A stretch of DNA of 52,123 nt. It comes from Diplodia intermedia. Its lineage: Eukaryota; Ascomycota; Dothideomycetes; Botryosphaeriales; Botryosphaeriaceae. Under the pieces are notes generated by a model. That model worked only from the letters and a program-made list of their open reading frames with translations, had not been told where the DNA came from and made no database searches. The first letter of the stretch is position 1, and each line of letters begins with the position of its first letter. This document shows positions 30,272 to 40,042 of this stretch, one piece after another. Position numbers and translations under genes: made by a program. The stretch covers positions 1 to 52,123 of the forward strand of contig JAKEKT010000153.1 in NCBI GenBank assembly GCA_021495925.1, in the 5' to 3' direction.

Positions 30272-32233
30272 TCACGCCCTCGCCTTGATCAGATCGGCCG
30301 CCTTCTCGGCCACGGCATACATGGAGGCCTGCAGATGGTTGGACGGGATGATGGGCATGATGGAGGCGTCGATGACGCTCAACTTCTTGGCGCCGTAGAC
30401 GAGCAGATCGGGGCCGACGCAGCCGCCGGCCTTGCGCGGCATCATGGGGCACGAGCCGCTGGCGTGGGCGAAGGTCGGGCTGAGGAGGCCGGCGGCGTTC
30501 ATGGCCGCGAAGAAGGCGTCCTCGGAGTCGGCGGCGGCGCCGGGGGCCGTCTCGGCGGGCGTCATGGAGGCGACGGCGTCGCTGGCGAAGAAGCGGCGGG
30601 TGAACTGCATGGCGGCGAACATCTGCTTGCGGTCGAAGGGGTTGGCCAGGGCCTGGTGCGAGACGACGGGCGCGCCGGCCGGGTCCGAGGCGTTGAGGTA
30701 GACGGTGCCGCGGCTGAGCGGCTTCTGCACCGCGTTGGGCACGAAGCCGGCGCCCGAGAAGGGCAGCTCGATGGCCGCGACGCTGCCGTCGGCGAGCTGC
30801 TGCGCCAAGATCTCGCGCTGGGCCTTGAAGCCCTTGATCAGGGCCGAGTCGGAGTAGATGGCGGGCAGGTGCTCGAGCGGGGCCTGCGCCTGGAGGTCGG
30901 CGACGAGGGCGGCCGCGTCGTCGGCGACCGTGTGCAGCGGCAGGAAGGCGACGCTGTTGCCCTGCGAGCGCGTGTACGGGCCGGACCTGTTGGCCTGGTA
31001 CTCGGCCAGCGCCTCGGCGTTGAAGGTCGCGTTGCTGGCCAGCGAGCCGGCGTTGGGGAAGGTCTGGTTGAGGGCCCAGATCGAGTAGGCCACGGGGTGG
31101 TCCTGGAAGTTGCTGCCGACGGCGGCGAGGTCCAGCTTGACCTTGACGCCGGCCGCCTTGAGCACCGCCTTGGGGCCGATGCCGCTCAGCTGCAGCAGCT
31201 GCGGCGTGTGCACGGCGCCGGCGGCGAGGATCACTTCCTTCTTGGCGTAGATGGACGAGGTGGAGCCGTCGGCGCGGTTGGTGACCTTGACGCCCTGGGC
31301 GGTCAGGTCCGAGGCCAGGATGACCTGCGTCACCTGGTGCTCGGCCAGCAGGTTGAGGTTCTTGCGGCTGGACGCCGTGTCGTAGTAGGCCGTCAGCGAC
31401 GACGACCGAGTCATGGTCTTGGTGTCCATGGCCGACGGCGACCACACGAGGCCGGTGTTGTTGCCCGCGCCCTGGTCCTTCTGGAAGGTGACGCCCAGCT
31501 CCTCGAAGCCGTCGATGAAGGTGTACAGGTCCGGATACTGGAAGTCCGGGAAGCCCAGCTGCAGCGGGCCCTTGCCGTAGTACGCCGGGTCCCACGTGTA
31601 GCCAAGCTTTGCGGCCTCCTCTGCAGACGGGGCGTCCAGGGTTGTCCCCTGAAAAGGCTTAGTATGTGGCTTCATCCGTGCGTGCAGGGGGCGCATTGCA
31701 TACCTTCTTGAAGTAGGGCAGGAGGCCTTCCCAGCCCCAGCCCTTGTTGCCGAGCTGCTCCCAGGAGTCGTAGTCGGCGGCAGACGCTCTTCCGCAGATC
31801 ATGCCGTTGACCGACGAGCCGCCGCCGGCGATGGAGCCGGCCATGATGGCAAAGGTCGAGTTGGCCATGAACGGCTCGGGCGCAGAGGTGATGTTGAACA
31901 TGCCGGCCGTGTTGGTCGAGGTGGCGTAGTAGGGCACCAGCGTCTTGTTGCTCCGGTCGACCGGGCCATACTCGATGACGAGGACGGAGACTGGAGAGCC
32001 GGGTCAGCGCGGTGTCGGGGATGCAAGCATTGCGGAGTCGTACCATCGGAGTTCTCGCTCAGGCGGTTGGCGGCAACCAGGCCGCTGAGGCCGCCGCCGA
32101 CGATGATGTAGTCATAGGACTTGCCGTCCACGGAGCCGGTGGCGGGGGCAGCAGCAGCAATGGAAGTAATACTAGCGACGGTGACGATCTTGGCCCAGAC
32201 GGAGCGGGCGGGGAGCGAAAAAGAGCGAACCAT
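30272..32233 (-). CDS. secreted GMC-family oxidoreductase (FAD-dependent)
   Basis: Three exons: 32233-32044, 31990-31704 and 31648-30272, with introns of 53 and 55 bp (GTACGA to CCAG with CTGAC; GTATGC to TTCAG with ACTAAG). The frame joins cleanly to 617 residues, the normal length for glucose/aryl-alcohol/choline oxidase relatives. Residues 1-29 are a signal peptide. GGGLSG (46-51) is the FAD dinucleotide-binding motif. GGGSSVNGMICGRA (119-132) and GAVHTPQLLQLSGIGP (303-318) are the two GMC signatures. His554 (in HASGSCPM) and His597 (in SNHLQA) are the expected catalytic pair, 43 residues apart as in glucose oxidase. It probably oxidises an alcohol or sugar outside the cell, producing hydrogen peroxide or reducing another acceptor; substrate cannot be told. 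A TATA-like ATATAT lies at 32321-32326, about 90 bp upstream. Start ATG 32233 has good context. Confidence 0.92.
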
Positions 32234-33488
32234 GGTGAAGACCAAGGAGGGGTTTCAAACGAGTGACTGAGCTGCAAGACAAGACAGGGAATAACGGGAT
32301 GGCGGCGCCAGGGCTGCAAGATATATGCGGCGGGCGAGGGTCCAGCCAATGCTACATGGCTATTGTCGCGGTCGACTCGCAGCACAACGGGCGGCAGGAG
32401 CCATGCGAGCGTCGAAATGAGGAGGGGCAGGCTACTCGGCGGTAGGGCGATGGCTTCGTCGCTTGTTGTTTAGGCGGCGGAGCGAGTCAACGGCCGATCC
32501 TTTCCGGCAAAAGCGCCGACCGCGGGCGCAGCTGGAGACAGCGAGTGATACGAACACCGAGGCATCCCAGCCCAGATTGGCATCGGCGGGGGGGATAAGC
32601 AGCAGTGACGACGGGAGCGACGGCGATGGCCGCGCAGTGCCGATCGCATGCTGAGGTGCGCGCCGGGCTATACATATCTGCGGGCTGCAGTCGTGACGAT
32701 ACGCGAGCGGGCGCCTGACGCCGGGGCCGCTCGCTACGCGGATTAAGATTCGGCGGGACCACGCGAGGGGCATGCAGCCCGGCTTCCAGAAGGCAGCGTG
32801 CAGCGTGGCCTAGCCCGGACAGGCTGCTCGCATCGCGTGTGGCATCTCTCGCCATGGTGGCGGCGGCGTGGCCCGCGGAAGGAGCAGAGCAGCCGCAAAG
32901 GACATTGGAGGCGTTAATATATGCCCGACATGACAGGCCGCCATGGCGTTTTCCACCGAACTGCCTAGCTGCCTCTTAGCGCCCCATTTGCCGACCCCGG
33001 ACAACGGCCGTTACTCTGCTCCCCGCAGCGTACCTGCCGGCGCGTGCCTGCGTCCCACGTTTTTTCAGGTCGTCCCCACGGCCACGCGCTCGAAATTCTC
33101 CGACGCGTGGTGCAGCTGCAGCGCGAGCGGCAGGCGCCGCGGCGACAGTCCGCCCTGCGTGCGCAGAAATGAGCCTCGGTGCGGCGGTTCGTATTGCAAT
33201 GCCATCAGTACCGCGGCTCGGCATGCTATGACCGTTGTGGCCCGTGGGCTGAGTCGCGTAGTCGTCGGGCCCCCGGTGGACGGAAGACGCTCCAGCTTAG
33301 CCTCAAACATGCCATTTCGTCTGCAAAGGCTCAGCCCAGATGCCTCTGCCCTTATGTCGGGTGTCCCTCCCGCCGGAAGGTGGGCGTGGAGCCCGCTTTA
33401 CTTATGCGCCCCCCGTCGCCAGCAGACGCCGCGTCTCCTGGCCTCTGGATCTTCCCCGAATAGCTGCATGATCAGCGAGCCGTGAGCC
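32234..33488. other. divergent intergenic region
   Basis: About 1.25 kb between the start codons of the minus-strand oxidoreductase and the plus-strand membrane-protein gene, so it should hold both promoters. It is GC-rich and shows many overlapping short frames, none resembling a protein family. I identify no shared regulatory repeat. Confidence 0.5.
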
Positions 33489-34869
33489 ATGGACGCCCCT
33501 CCCGCCACGACCGTCAACACGCGCGACCGGTCGGGCGAGTACATCGCCATCGCCGTCAGCCTCACCGTCTTCGCCTCCGTCTTCGTCGCCGCCCGCCTGT
33601 GGACCCGCATCTTCCGGACCCAGGCCTTCGGCTGGGACGATGGCTTCATCATCGTCGCGTGGGTGAGTCGGCGCCTCTGCCCCGGCCGGCTGTATGCTCA
33701 CGAGTCTGCCAGGCTGCCACCATCTCGACCACCGCCATGGGCGTCGCCAGCGCCGCACACGGCTACGGCAAGTCCATCCTGCTGATCCCGCCCGCGGACA
33801 TCTCGGAGGCGATGAAATACTCCAACTTCGGCATCCTCACCAACGGCGTGGCCATGGGCACCATGAAGATGAGCATCGGCTTCTCCATGCTCCGCATCCA
33901 GCTGGCCCGCTCCTTCACCATCGTCATCTGGTTCACCATGGGCCTCTCCGTGCTGGTCAACCTGAACCCGCTGATTGGCTGCTTCAAGAGCTGCACGCCC
34001 ATGGAGAAGATCTGGAACCCGACCCTGCCCGGATCCTGCTGGCCGCCCCAGGTCAACGTGGGGCTTGCGTACCTGCAATCCTGTAAGCGCCGGCTTCTTT
34101 CCATCGCGCATTCACAGCTGACCGCGCCCCAGGCGGCAACATCCTCACCGACATCCTCCTCACTGGCGGGCTGTTGGTGTGCCTCACGAAGCTGAAGCTG
34201 TCGCTGTACAACAGATGGGCGCTCAGAGGCGTCTTCCTGATCGGTTTGGTGTACGCCCGGCGCCAGCCTCCTCTCTCACTTCCTCCTGCTCACGTCTAGC
34301 AGGGCCACCATCAGCGGCATCGTAAAAACCACCAACCTCCCGGCCTTGATGAAGACACAAGACCCCACCCTGGACGGCATCGAGTTGACCATTTGGGTCA
34401 GGTGAGTGGAAGAAAGCACGCCTCAGCCCGACAATTACTGAACACCGGTCGCAGCGTCGAGATGAACTGCGGGCTCTGGGCCGCCAGCCTGCCCCCGCTC
34501 AAGGCCACCTTCGAAGGCATCCTCAGCCGCTGGTTCGACGTGAACATCGGCACCGGCTCCTCGCGCTACGGCACGAAGTCCAAGTACGCCGCCGGCTACG
34601 GATCGCGGCGGTCGCACGCCTCGCGCATCCCCGAGCCCGACGTGTTCGGCAGCAGCTCAGACTCCAAGGCCATGGGCAACTCGACGTTCGTGCTCGAGAC
34701 GATCCGGAAGAAGGCCGGCAGCGAGGACGATGGCATCAGCGTCGAGTCGGATCAACGGCAGATTTTGAGGAACGGCGGCGAGCCCGGCCAGGGCGGCCAC
34801 GGCCATTTCATAACCAAAACGATGGATTACACCGTGAGCGAGGAAGAACAGGCGCGGGCCAGGTTATGA
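33489..34869 (+). CDS. rhodopsin-domain fungal integral membrane protein
   Basis: Five exons: 33489-33662, 33713-34082, 34133-34250, 34303-34401 and 34455-34869, separated by introns of 50-53 bp with GT-AG ends; all phases agree and give 391 residues. The start ATG 33489 follows GAGCC. The motif FGWDDGFIIVAW near residues 47-58 is the signature of the fungal rhodopsin-domain (SAT4-like, Pfam PF20684-type) family. Hydrophobic segments include IAIAVSLTVFASVFVAA, TISTTAMGVASA, TIVIWFTMGLSVLVNLNPL, ILTDILLTGGLLVCL and GVFLIGLVATISGIV. The last 120 residues are a hydrophilic cytosolic-type tail rich in Ser, Arg and Glu. Members are plasma-membrane proteins of mostly unknown function; some are expressed in host-associated fungi. 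Splice borders are by eye but mutually consistent. Confidence 0.88.
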
Positions 34870-35012
34870 AAAACAACAAAAAAAATGACGATACTTTATG
34901 CCCTTCCTTGTCGTGTTTCCTTGCGTCTAGCACTACCGCAGTCTTCGTTCTTAGCTTCAATGGATAAAACAACAACAGCCGATCGCCAGAAGATCTGGCT
35001 GAGGCAACAACG

Positions 35013-35609
35013 TCACAGCGTCAAGCCGAGAAGCATCTGGGTCTCTAGGAGCCAGCTCGGACTCTGGCAGTTTATGCTTGCTCGACCCCGTGCGTGCCAA
35101 GGTGCGGAATGGCGTGAAACCGAGCTGAAGGATCGCTGGAAGTGGGGCAAACCCAGGAACCCGTGAAGATCGCCAGGCACGGCGCGGTCCTGGACTGAGA
35201 CACGGATCACATCCGGGAAAGGGCTAGTGTCAAACCCAAACCCGTTCTCAACCACCTCCTCGTACTCGGAGAGATGGCCAAGGATTAGAGCGATATTGCC
35301 GCTCTGGAGCACGCCGTGATCAAGTCGAAGGCTTCCACTTCCCATCGTTCTGTTCCTGTGACTTGAGACGATGAGTCCGCTGTGCGCAACAACGCCCGCC
35401 AAAATAAACAGCCTCCGCATATCTGGTCCGGGGTAGTACGGTCCCTGAAAACGACACTTACATAGAACGAAGTCATCAAGTACGCCATGAACACGACCGT
35501 CGAACTCTGACTCTAGAGCTCTCGACCGTTCGATATATCTACGTGAACCTCCGTCCCAAGAGATTCTAAGGTTCCTGGATATAAGTGAGATGCAAGCATC
35601 GGAGCCCAT
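35013..35609 (-). CDS. hypothetical protein, weak
   Basis: A 198-codon frame from ATG 35609 (MGSDACISLI...). The middle section (DMRRLFILAGVVAHSGLIV, then LDHGVLQSGNIALILGHLSEYEEVVENGFGFD) looks more protein-like than chance. It contains a 17-base stretch with perfect donor and acceptor words (35461-35445) that is too short to be an intron. No family recognised, no signal peptide. It lies between the membrane-protein gene and a pseudogene, so a decayed gene is also possible. Confidence 0.3.
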   Translation of the reverse strand: MGSDACISLISRNLRISWDGGSRRYIERSRALESEFDGRVHGVLDDFVLCKCRFQGPYYPGPDMRRLFILAGVVAHSGLIVSSHRNRTMGSGSLRLDHGVLQSGNIALILGHLSEYEEVVENGFGFDTSPFPDVIRVSVQDRAVPGDLHGFLGLPHFQRSFSSVSRHSAPWHARGRASINCQSPSWLLETQMLLGLTL

Positions 35610-36480
35610 GACTAATCATTATTCATACCTTGACCTCTTGCGCCGCTTCTCGGCGTCTGACGCGAGGACGGAGGGGCTGTGTCCGTGACGAAATTTACCG
35701 CCGATGATCGGGCTTGTTCCCGTCACCTACAGCATTGCTCACCGCGGGAACTCGACTATGAAGGTCCAGCCGTGCTCACATTCGATGTGGCGACGGTTTT
35801 ATTCGCCGCTTGGATCGTCAGTTCATAGCCACGTCAGTCCGTACGAGACTCACCAAGCCTATCGATGTGGCAGCCCGTTTTTTCGAGAAAGCCGAAAATG
35901 GAGAGGGTACGGGGACGCAACATGTGGAAGAGGGCTGCGAGAAGTAAGGCAAATGTCACCATTCTTAGTCAGCTGGACCATTTTCTTCTCCAGCGCTGCC
36001 TGCGTCATGACCCGCTGGGAGTTTAAATGCGGGGGCGGTCGGGGACGGAAAACTTTGCCCGGCCTGTCATCTCCGCAAAACGACCGGCAGATCTCCTTTA
36101 CAAAAATGGATAGTAAATACTTGCGGGCCATTTCCCTTATTCCAGGCTGCTTTGCATTAATGAACGCTGATTGGGAGAAACAAGATGACAGCAAGCTATG
36201 ATGACCATGGCGGGGCAAGCTTCGACATACATTTGTAGATTGAGCTTCACGCTGCGCGCTGAGGGAGAGAGAGAGGTATATAAGCCAACAAAGTAGTTGT
36301 GCCCGCATATTATTACGATGAGTGTATAAGTACCACGCCATGTATGGCAAAACTGCGAGCTTGGAAACATCCGTCACTAAGGATTCTGCGTGTTTGATTG
36401 TGTAAGTATACTTCTGATGGTATTCTGGGAGTAAGTACTACGGAGGTAAAAACTCACTCGGAAGAAGAAACATACGAACC
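35610..36480. other. gene-free segment
   Basis: No convincing gene. A TATA-like word (GGTATATAAGCC) occurs near 36275 on the plus strand, about 205 bp before the ATG of the dioxygenase-like fragment, and may be its former promoter. Short frames on both strands have no resemblance to known proteins. Confidence 0.45.
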
Positions 36481-36858
36481 ATGTTAAAGACCCAGACGAC
36501 CAATCACACTTCTACTGCCGACTGGCCTGGCATTGAGCTCAAGGTCAACGACGGCACCCTCCAACCCTTAGAAGCTCTTCCTCTCCGTCCTTCTTTCCCT
36601 GACGAGCCCCTGGACGTGCTCCGGTAACGGTACGACAAGGATGGATACCTCTTCTTGAAGGAACTGCTCCCCCGCGACGACATGCTCCGATGCCGCGAAG
36701 AGTACTTCAAGTTCCCATCACCCACCGGCGTGCTCAAGCCCGGCAGTTCTCCAGTCGACAGCATCTTCGACCAGTCCAAGGACAAGAGCATGTACCCGGG
36801 CGTCAGCCAATACCCTGCATCCCGTGCAATGAAGCGATTACTTCTCCTCTACCGTTAG
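36481..36858 (+). pseudogene. phytanoyl-CoA-dioxygenase-like fragment with nonsense codon
   Basis: From ATG 36481 (context GAACCATGT) the frame reads 48 codons to TAA (36625-36627), then continues in the same frame for 76 more codons to TAG at 36856. The text around the stop, EPLDVLR-stop-RYDKDGYLFLKELLPRDDML, is the typical N-terminal block of fungal PhyH (iron/2-oxoglutarate dioxygenase) proteins, where Gln is expected; CAA to TAA explains it. The catalytic HxD and distal His of the family are not present in this fragment, and nothing clearly homologous follows, so the gene is both interrupted and truncated (the family is about 300 residues). The role of the original gene cannot be told. 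Confidence 0.6.
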
Positions 36859-37635
36859 AATGCGACATCTCGGACGAGCTCCCCCAGCTTCAGGCTGTCA
36901 GTCTTTCGCCAGAGTCCTTTGGCTGGAAACTCCGCCGGACGATCATGACCTACATCCATACGGACGGGAGCAGACGGTCCTGCACAGCGACATTCAATCC
37001 GACTTTGCTTCTGATTCGCCGGGCCTATGGCCTTTGAGAAACACCGACGAAGCCAAGCTACCACGCTACTTTGTCACTGATCTTTCACATTGGGTGCGTT
37101 GGCGTTGAGTCCCACGGATGAAGGTAGAAATAGAGTGCCTGAGATGTAAGAGCTCAAGGTGCCGGCTGTATCGTTACTGTCCCATCCCGGACAAGCGTAG
37201 CGATATGTTTGCTCTCGCACGATGCCATGCTTACGGAATTTGCGTCACGCAACGCACAAACAGTGTCCCTGTGACTGGCCAAGGCGGCAGCGTGGGACGA
37301 GTCAACCTTGCATCAATGCAGGGTGGGAAAGAATGGCCGAGGAGAGCCAAGCTTCTCCGCCTGGACGCTGATTCCATACCACCCATCGCAACTCCATGCA
37401 GAACCTCGGAAGGTGAACAGGTCAATCGGTCGGTACTTGAACGGGATAACATTCAACAACGCCTCAAGCTTCCGGTCGTAGACGGCGTCAATTGTGAGCC
37501 TTTGCAGGAGCAATCATTGGTTTTTGTTGCCACGCATTCCTCAAACACGGTTCTGCGAACCTTGCATGCCGAATCAAACTTAAAACGCGGCCACCGCCCA
37601 TCCGGATTCACGAGCGCCCAACAGACCGCAAAACA
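36859..37635. other. gene-free segment
   Basis: Lies between the dioxygenase fragment and the next gene. Frames such as 36860-37108 contain phrases like EAKLPRYFVTDLSHW, possibly further debris of the fragment upstream, but no alignment is evident. The last 150 bases are presumably promoter and leader of the gene at 37636. Confidence 0.4.
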
Positions 37636-38251
37636 ATGGCGGCACCTCCGGAGAAGACAATCGGCGACATGTCGGGGAAGTGGGTGCTCGAGCGCAAGCT
37701 TTCGACCAACATGGACAAAGTCATGTCCCTGCAAGGGCTGAGCTGGGTGACGATCAAAGTGAGTGTTTTCGCCACAACCCGGCCGAAGAGCGACGGACGA
37801 GGGATACTAATGCAGACATCAGGCACTGTCAATCATCTCCGTCACGGAAGCGTACGAGCAGCACGTCGACGACAAGGGCGTCACGCACATCGACGTGCAC
37901 CCCACGGTGACGGGCGGGTTCAAGGGGCAGGACACGGCGTGGATCGTCGACGGCGTCCGGCGCGCGGTGCAGCACCCCGAGTTCGGGGAGATGACGCAGT
38001 CCAGCTGGTGGAGCGACCTGACCGATGTCGACGACGGGTACCTGCGCGAGGGGTGGGTGTACGCCGAGGGCGAGAGGGCGGGGCCGAAGAACCTGGCGCT
38101 GAAGTGCTCGTCCGAGAAGGCGGGGTTTGTCCTCGACGGCGTGTGGGGCTTCGTCGACGTCGACGGGAAGCGCTATCACGCGCGGAAGACGGCGTGCAAG
38201 AAGGACGGCAAGGTCGAGAACTGCACTGCTGTGTATGCGTGGAAGGAGTGA
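37636..38251 (+). CDS. lipocalin-like fungal protein, two exons
   Basis: Exon 1 is 37636-37758 and exon 2 is 37823-38251, with a 64-bp intron (GTGAGT donor, ATACTAATG branch region, ATCAG acceptor). The joined frame gives 183 residues. The opening PPEKTIGDMSGKWVLERKLSTNMDKVMSLQGLSWVTIK and the following ITVTEAYEQHVDD/THIDVHPTVTGGFKG type beta strands match a common ascomycete family often annotated as LCCL- or lipocalin-like. No signal peptide, so probably cytosolic; ligand and role are unknown. C-terminal half is charged and ends KVENCTAVYAWKE. Single ATG in good context (AAACAATGG). It marks the start of the conserved, undamaged part of the window. Confidence 0.75.
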
Positions 38252-38809
38252 CGTGGACGCTCGTCGGTGTTTTCCCAACTCCACTCCTGTTCGAAAGAGA
38301 GATTGAACAATCATAATGAATGATGCTACGGAGTTTGTTAGTTCGACTGGCCAGGAATCTCAAATTAGCAGCAACTACTGTTGGTGGGGAAGCTACGCTG
38401 CTTAGCGCAAACCGCCAATGACGACCGTCGCCGCGTCGAACCCGCGTCCTGACAAATAAACACTCTCTTCTCGCGCATTTATTATTAGGTATTTGCCTTC
38501 CAAAGCGGGGCGAAAGTTTGAGCTCGTCGCAATTCAAAAGTTGCATCACCATCACCGCGGAAACCAAGCACGGCGAGGGGGAGTGAGGAGCTTTCAGCCG
38601 TGCGACCTTTGACGTCATTCCTGCCGTTTCAGGGCGGGCGGGCCAGGCCCGGCGGGCATGCACGTAATGATGATGCGGCCCCAGACAAACCTCCGCCTCA
38701 ACCCCCAGCTAAAGCCACTGCCCTCGCCCTCCCGCTGTTCCGTCGACGGACCTCACCATCATCCCCCATCTCCATCACCAACCTCAATCACTCCATCAAC
38801 TCACCAACC
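38252..38809. other. intergenic and promoter region
   Basis: The 3' region of the lipocalin-like gene followed by the promoter of the mitochondrial protein gene. From about 38730 to 38809 the plus strand is rich in C and T with CACCA/CATCA words, a usual leader composition in these fungi. No other gene is seen. Confidence 0.5.
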
Positions 38810-40042
38810 ATGCGCTCCTTCCAAATCGCAAGCCGCTCCGGCCAGGTCGCGCGCCGCCAGGCCCTCGCCCGCGTTCCCCGCCACGCACGCTACCAATCGA
38901 CATCATCGCCCACCGGACCCAGCAGTAGCGGCGGCAGTAGCGGCGGCAGCGGCAACAGCAGCAGCACCACCGGCGGCAGCTCCGGGGCCCTCACCGGCGC
39001 GGCCGCCGGCGCCGCATCCGCGCTCGTGGTTGGCTACACGTGGTACCACTTCTCGGGCGCGAAATCCGCGGTGCAGACGGCGAACCAGGCGCGCGGCTAC
39101 GTGCAGTCGGGCGTCGACAGGGTCAAGACGAGCGCGCCGGAGCCGAACGAGGCGATCCGGTACCTGCGCGACGCGGCGTCGTCGTACGCGGCGCTCGTGC
39201 CGGGGGCCAAGGGCTACGTCGACGGCGCCTTCGACCAGCTGGACGCCGTCCGCGAGAGGCACGGCGACGAGGTGGACGCGATCGTGCGCGAGGCGTGGGG
39301 CGAGCTGCAGGGCGTCGCGCAGGCGGGCGTCAGCGTCGAGGGCGCGAGCCGGGCGTGGGGCGTGCTGCAGAAGTACCTGACGCGCATCGGCAAGCTGGCG
39401 GGCGAGGCCGCGGCGGACGTGATCGAGCAGAACCCGGCGCTCAAGGAGAAGCTGGGCGGCTCCGTCGACCAGCTCAACCAGCTCGCCGACAAGTACGGCC
39501 CCGCGGCCAAGAAGCAGGTCGACGAGACGTGGGACCAGATCCGCGACCTCGTCAAGGGCGGCGTCAAGGGCGACACGCCGGACAAGATCAGGAAGCTCGT
39601 GCAGGACACCAAGGCGCGGTTGAGCGAGGCCGGCGACGAGGCCTGGACCAAGGGCCTGGAGGAGGCGAAGCCCTACCTCGACAAGAACCCCAAGGCGAAG
39701 GAGCTGCTGGAGGACAACGCCGAGGCATTGAAGCAGGGCGACCTGGGTGAGCTGTGGGAGACGCTCAAGAACAACGGTGATCTCGGAAAGGTCCAGGAGC
39801 AGGTTCAGCGGCAGGTGGACAAGGTGAAGTCCAAGGGCATGGGTGGCTTGGAGCAGTACGTCAACATGGTGCCGGGCGGGAGTCAGATCATTCCCAAGCT
39901 GCAGCTGCTGCAGGACGTCGGCCAGAAGCGCGGGAAGGAGGCCGAGCAGCTGCTCAAGGAGACGGGCGAGGAGATCATGCAGGTGCTGAACAAGAAGTCG
40001 GAGAAGGCGAAGCAGCTGCTCGACGAGGCAAAGTCGCGGTAA
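38810..40042 (+). CDS. mitochondrial membrane-anchored protein of unknown function
   Basis: A single-exon 410-residue protein. ATG 38810 is preceded by CCAACC, and the upstream open frame has no ATG. Residues 1-30 (MRSFQIASRSGQVARRQALA...) are Arg/Ser-rich without acids, ending near RYQS, a typical mitochondrial presequence. A Gly/Ser/Thr linker follows, then one membrane segment (ALTGAAAGAASALVVGYTWYHF, about residues 62-83). The rest, some 320 residues, is strongly helical and charged (repeated KPYLDKNPKAKELLEDN-type amphipathic helices), like apolipoprotein-type or YtxH-like proteins. This topology suggests an inner-membrane protein with a large soluble domain. No named homologue is certain. 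Confidence 0.8.
   Translation: MRSFQIASRSGQVARRQALARVPRHARYQSTSSPTGPSSSGGSSGGSGNSSSTTGGSSGALTGAAAGAASALVVGYTWYHFSGAKSAVQTANQARGYVQSGVDRVKTSAPEPNEAIRYLRDAASSYAALVPGAKGYVDGAFDQLDAVRERHGDEVDAIVREAWGELQGVAQAGVSVEGASRAWGVLQKYLTRIGKLAGEAAADVIEQNPALKEKLGGSVDQLNQLADKYGPAAKKQVDETWDQIRDLVKGGVKGDTPDKIRKLVQDTKARLSEAGDEAWTKGLEEAKPYLDKNPKAKELLEDNAEALKQGDLGELWETLKNNGDLGKVQEQVQRQVDKVKSKGMGGLEQYVNMVPGGSQIIPKLQLLQDVGQKRGKEAEQLLKETGEEIMQVLNKKSEKAKQLLDEAKSR

Noticed and set aside
30335..31711. 458-codon plus-strand ORF opposite the GMC oxidoreductase
   Set aside because: Gly/Arg/Val-rich antisense frame; the minus strand carries full GMC motifs and introns.
35445..35461. 17-base intron-like stretch GTAAGTGTCGTTTTCAG (minus strand)
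   Set aside because: Perfect splice words but far too short for a spliceosomal intron, and its removal shifts the frame into an early stop.
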